Part shown: positions 61,287 to 64,000 of the stretch, one piece after another | Position numbering within the stretch: position 1 is the first letter of the stretch | Layout: each line of letters opens with the position of its first letter | Assembly (NCBI GenBank): GCA_963848355.1 | Contig: CAWKDG010000012.1 | Coordinates: 2,108,001-2,172,000 of the forward strand | DNA from: CAWKDG01 sp963848355 | Lineage (GTDB): Bacteria > Actinomycetota > Acidimicrobiia > Acidimicrobiales > UBA8190 | Direction of reading: 5' to 3' | DNA length: 64,000 nucleotides | Program-made: the position numbers and the translations under genes | The notes under the pieces: generated by a model | What the model was told of the DNA's origin: nothing | Databases searched by the model: none | The model's input: the letters and a program-made list of their open reading frames with translations, nothing else

Positions 61287-62902
61287 GCCCCGTCGCGGCG
61301 ACGCGGGTCGAATGGGCCCGAAAGCTCACCGAGGCGCTGGTGGCGGGGGGATACGTCCGTGAAGCCGACGTGACACCTCTCTTCGACGAGGCCACCACCG
61401 GAGGTTCCTCGTTCACGGCGCTCCTGATCGGCCGTGCCGTGGCGTCATCGGAGGTCACTCTGGGGGTGTTGTCACAGATCTCCCAGCTGCCTGTGGCCGA
61501 CCTCGTCAACAACCCTCCAGAGCCCGAAGCCGTCCGGGCGCTGCTCACTGCCACCGGCCCTGACTACGGGGCTGTCGGTTACCGCATCGACGGGCGTCGT
61601 CTCATGGTGGCCTTCGCTGATCCACCGGACTCGGACGACATGAACTCCCTATCGGGAATCCTCGGTTACGAGATCGTGCCGGTGCTCGGTGACCCCCTGG
61701 CCATCGAGACGGTCCTGCGTGCCGCTCAGTCCGACACGGCCGAAATCTCCGACAACGGAAGCTCGCCGGGACCGTCAGTGCCCACCGATGATGCCGACGC
61801 GCCTGGGTCGACCGCCTCGGTCACGTCTGAGCCCACGATGCCCATGCACCTCGACGACCTGCTGCGCTACGCGTCGAACGTGGGAGCCTCGGACCTGCAT
61901 CTGACGGCGGGAATGCCGGGATGCATCAGACTCCACGGTGCCATCCGGCCCATCGAAGGGTGTCCGCAACTGGACAACGAGACGATCCGGGAGATGATCT
62001 TCGGCGTCCTCACGCAGGCGTTGCGTGAGAGATTCGAGGCTGAGAAAGAGCTCGACACCTCCCACTCGATTCCCGGGGTGGGGAGGTTCCGGTTGAACGT
62101 GTTCCAGCAGCGCGGAACCGTCGCCGGTGTGCTTCGTGCCATTCCGCACGAGATCCCGGCCTTCGAGACCCTCGGGATCCCTGATTCCGTTCGCATCTTC
62201 ACCGAACTCCGGCAGGGTCTGGTGCTCGTCACCGGTCCCACGGGGTCGGGTAAGTCGACGACTTTGGCGTCGCTCGTGGACATCATCAATCGGACAAAGC
62301 CCCTCCACATCGTGACCGTGGAGGATCCCATCGAGTTCCTCCACAACCACAAGCGCTCGATCGTCAACCAACGAGAGCTCGGTCAGGACACCATGTCCTT
62401 CGCCGAAGCGCTGCGCCGCGTCCTGCGTGAAGACCCCGATGTGATCCTCGTCGGTGAAATGCGTGACCTCGAGACGATCTCCATGGCGCTGACCGCGGCG
62501 GAGACCGGGCACCTGGTCTTCGGCACGTTGCACACCCAGGACGCGCCACAGACGATCGACCGCGTCATCGATGTCTTTCCGACCACCCAGCAGGAACAGA
62601 TACGAACGATGCTGGCTGGGGCACTCGAAGGCGTCGTGACCCAGCAGCTGGTACCCGACGCCGCCGGTACCGGCCGCGCCGCGTGCTGCGAGGTGATGGT
62701 CTGCACGTCGGCCATCCGGAACCTGGTCCGAAGTGCCAAGACCCACCAGATCTATTCGCTGATGCAGACGGGTAGTCAATACGGGATGTCCACGATGGAC
62801 CAGGGTCTCGCCAAGCTGGTGAAAGAAGGACGGATCACCGAAGGCGTCGCTCTCGACCGCTGTCGCAACGAAGAAGACCTCCGCAGTCACCTCAACTCGT
62901 AG
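61283..62902 (+). CDS. PilT-like ATPase with N-terminal MshEN-type extension
   Basis: A 539-residue protein from the ATG at 61283, overlapping the pilB stop by 4 bp. Residues about 10-150 resemble a T2SSE N-terminal (MshEN) domain (FTALLIGRAVASSEVTLGVL; VGYRIDGRRLMVAFADPPDS). Residues about 190-530 are PilT: ASDLHLTAGMPGCIRLHGAI, Walker A TGPTGSGKSTTLASLV, ITVEDPIEFLH-type Asp box (HIVTVEDPIEFLHNHKR), Walker B DPDVILVGEMRDLETISMAL and the His box GHLVFGTLHTQDAPQTIDRV. A PilT with such an N-domain is unusual. It may be a second retraction motor or a PilU-like accessory ATPase. Confidence 0.9.
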   Translation: MSPVAATRVEWARKLTEALVAGGYVREADVTPLFDEATTGGSSFTALLIGRAVASSEVTLGVLSQISQLPVADLVNNPPEPEAVRALLTATGPDYGAVGYRIDGRRLMVAFADPPDSDDMNSLSGILGYEIVPVLGDPLAIETVLRAAQSDTAEISDNGSSPGPSVPTDDADAPGSTASVTSEPTMPMHLDDLLRYASNVGASDLHLTAGMPGCIRLHGAIRPIEGCPQLDNETIREMIFGVLTQALRERFEAEKELDTSHSIPGVGRFRLNVFQQRGTVAGVLRAIPHEIPAFETLGIPDSVRIFTELRQGLVLVTGPTGSGKSTTLASLVDIINRTKPLHIVTVEDPIEFLHNHKRSIVNQRELGQDTMSFAEALRRVLREDPDVILVGEMRDLETISMALTAAETGHLVFGTLHTQDAPQTIDRVIDVFPTTQQEQIRTMLAGALEGVVTQQLVPDAAGTGRAACCEVMVCTSAIRNLVRSAKTHQIYSLMQTGSQYGMSTMDQGLAKLVKEGRITEGVALDRCRNEEDLRSHLNS

Positions 62903-62911
62903 GAGCTGGCC

Positions 62912-64000
62912 ATGGCACTGACATTCGACTACAAGGTCCGGGACCGTACCGGCAACCTCGTGCAGGGACAACTCGAGGGCGACAGCCTCGCCCTCGTGGT
63001 GGGGAAGCTCCGCGAGATGGGGTACATGCCGGTGGCCGTCACCCCCAAGTCCGGTGTCAACGTGCACAGAGAGATCAAGATCCCGGGCTTCACCGACCGG
63101 GTCAAGTTGGCCGAAACGGCAGTGGCGACCCGCCAGCTCGCCACCATGGTCGACTCGGGTCTGTCTGTGGTGCGGGCACTAGGTCTTCTCGCCGTGCAGA
63201 CACAGAACAAAGAACTCGCCCGCGTCCTGGGCGAGGTGCTTCAGGAGGTCGAGCGCGGCTCGTCGCTTTCGGCTGCCGTCGCCAAATTCCCCAAGATCTT
63301 CAGCGCCTTGTTCATCACCATGGTGCAGGCGGGTGAGGCCGGAGGAAACCTGGACTCCGTACTGCTCGACCTTTCCTCCACCATGGAGAAGCAAGCGGCC
63401 CTGAATCGAAAGATTCGATCAGCCATGACATACCCGGCCGTGGTGTTGTCCGTGATGGTCGTCATCTTCCTGGCGCTGCTTATCTTCATCGTTCCGGTCT
63501 TCTCGAAGCTCTTCAAGTCGCTGGGGGCGAAGCTTCCGCTTCCGACACAGATCATGATCGACACGTCGCATGTGGTCCTGAGTCCGTGGGCCGTTCTCCT
63601 TGCCGCCATGCTCATCGTGGGAGTGGTGTTGCTTCGCAAATGGATTCAGACCGACAAGGGTCGTCACAAGTGGGACGCGTTCAAGCTCCGTCCGCCCATC
63701 TTCGGTGAGCTCATCCACAATGTCTCCATTGCCCGCTTCTCGCACACCTTGGCGTCTCTCGTCCAGTCCGGTGTCCCCATCATGGCGTCGCTCGACATCG
63801 TGGCCGAGACCTCCGGCAACCGGATCGTCGGAGACGCGTTGTTGGACGCTAAGAACGGCGTCCGAGAAGGACGGGCTCTCGCCGACACCTTGCGCGAACA
63901 CGAAGAGGTCATTCCCCCACTGGTGACACAGATGATCGAGGTGGGAGAACAGACCGGTGCCCTTGACAACATGCTCCGCAAAGTCGGGGAGTTCTTCGAC
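62912..64000 (+). CDS. pilC: Type IV pilus inner-membrane platform protein PilC, partial
   Basis: It starts at the ATG at 62912, after TAGGAGCT, and runs off the right edge with 363 residues visible. The N-terminal stretch FDYKVRDRTGNLVQGQLEGD and the first GspF domain LATMVDSGLSVVRALGLLAV...FPKIFSALFITMVQAGEAGG are characteristic. They are followed by a transmembrane helix AVVLSVMVVIFLALLIFIVP, a second helix pair and the start of the second GspF repeat (FSHTLASLVQSGVPIMASLD). PilC couples PilB/PilT to the growing pilus. It is 9 bp downstream of the preceding ATPase gene. Confidence 0.95.
   Translation, partial: MALTFDYKVRDRTGNLVQGQLEGDSLALVVGKLREMGYMPVAVTPKSGVNVHREIKIPGFTDRVKLAETAVATRQLATMVDSGLSVVRALGLLAVQTQNKELARVLGEVLQEVERGSSLSAAVAKFPKIFSALFITMVQAGEAGGNLDSVLLDLSSTMEKQAALNRKIRSAMTYPAVVLSVMVVIFLALLIFIVPVFSKLFKSLGAKLPLPTQIMIDTSHVVLSPWAVLLAAMLIVGVVLLRKWIQTDKGRHKWDAFKLRPPIFGELIHNVSIARFSHTLASLVQSGVPIMASLDIVAETSGNRIVGDALLDAKNGVREGRALADTLREHEEVIPPLVTQMIEVGEQTGALDNMLRKVGEFFD

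Overview
The window is high-G+C, densely coded actinobacterial DNA. The best fit is an uncultured or little-studied member of the Acidimicrobiia. That placement is an inference from gene content: mycobacteria-type steroid side-chain genes, several F420-dependent luciferase-like enzymes, a mycothiol-type DinB protein and a type IV pilus cluster, which mycobacteria lack. No rRNA, tRNA or CRISPR array was seen.

Region 1 (1-16.4 kb) and its outlier at 39.9-45.4 kb form a steroid (cholesterol-type) side-chain degradation locus. It holds homologues of FadE26/FadE27, CYP125, an Rv3520c-like F420 enzyme, FadE29, ChsH2 (split into two proteins), FadE28, ChsH1, Ltp2, FadD17 and FadD19. The expected flow is terminal oxidation by CYP125, CoA activation by FadD17/FadD19, dehydrogenation by the paired FadEs, hydration by ChsH1/ChsH2 and retro-aldol cleavage by Ltp2 with the DUF35 partner. 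Five 14-bp palindromes matching the mycobacterial KstR operator (TnnAACnnGTTnnA; four perfect, one with 13 of 14 positions) sit at the promoters of these genes. No ring-degradation gene and no kstR gene lies in the window.

Region 2 (16.4-33.8 kb) is mixed housekeeping and accessory content: signal peptidase I, acetyltransferases, two sulfotransferases (one belonging to region 1), a DUF885 hydrolase, an ECF-type sigma factor with a membrane thioredoxin-fold partner, a thiolase, three SDR proteins, an IS110 element, a methyltransferase and an aminoglycoside-kinase homologue. Region 3 (33.8-38.7 kb) is looser and of visibly lower G+C: a small secreted protein, a GAF-GGDEF diguanylate cyclase, two sparse stretches, a 60-codon ORF with a strong ribosome-binding site, and a membrane permease without an ATPase. 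Region 4 (38.7-53.9 kb) has HAD, DinB, the second steroid cluster, dxs, an MFS transporter, AIM24, a thioesterase, TldD/TldE, an FmdB-family protein behind a CIRCE element, and moaC.

Region 5 (54-64 kb) is a type IV pilus assembly cluster: a proline-rich scaffold-like protein, pilT, a divergent prepilin peptidase, pilB, a second pilT with an N-terminal extension, and the start of pilC.

Two features cut across the window. At least nine genes are broken by about fifteen frame breaks, and every one is of the same kind (one extra base), which points to insertion-type sequence error or to very recent decay. Short tandem duplications of 14-20 bp recur at gene ends, several of them spanning the stop codon.
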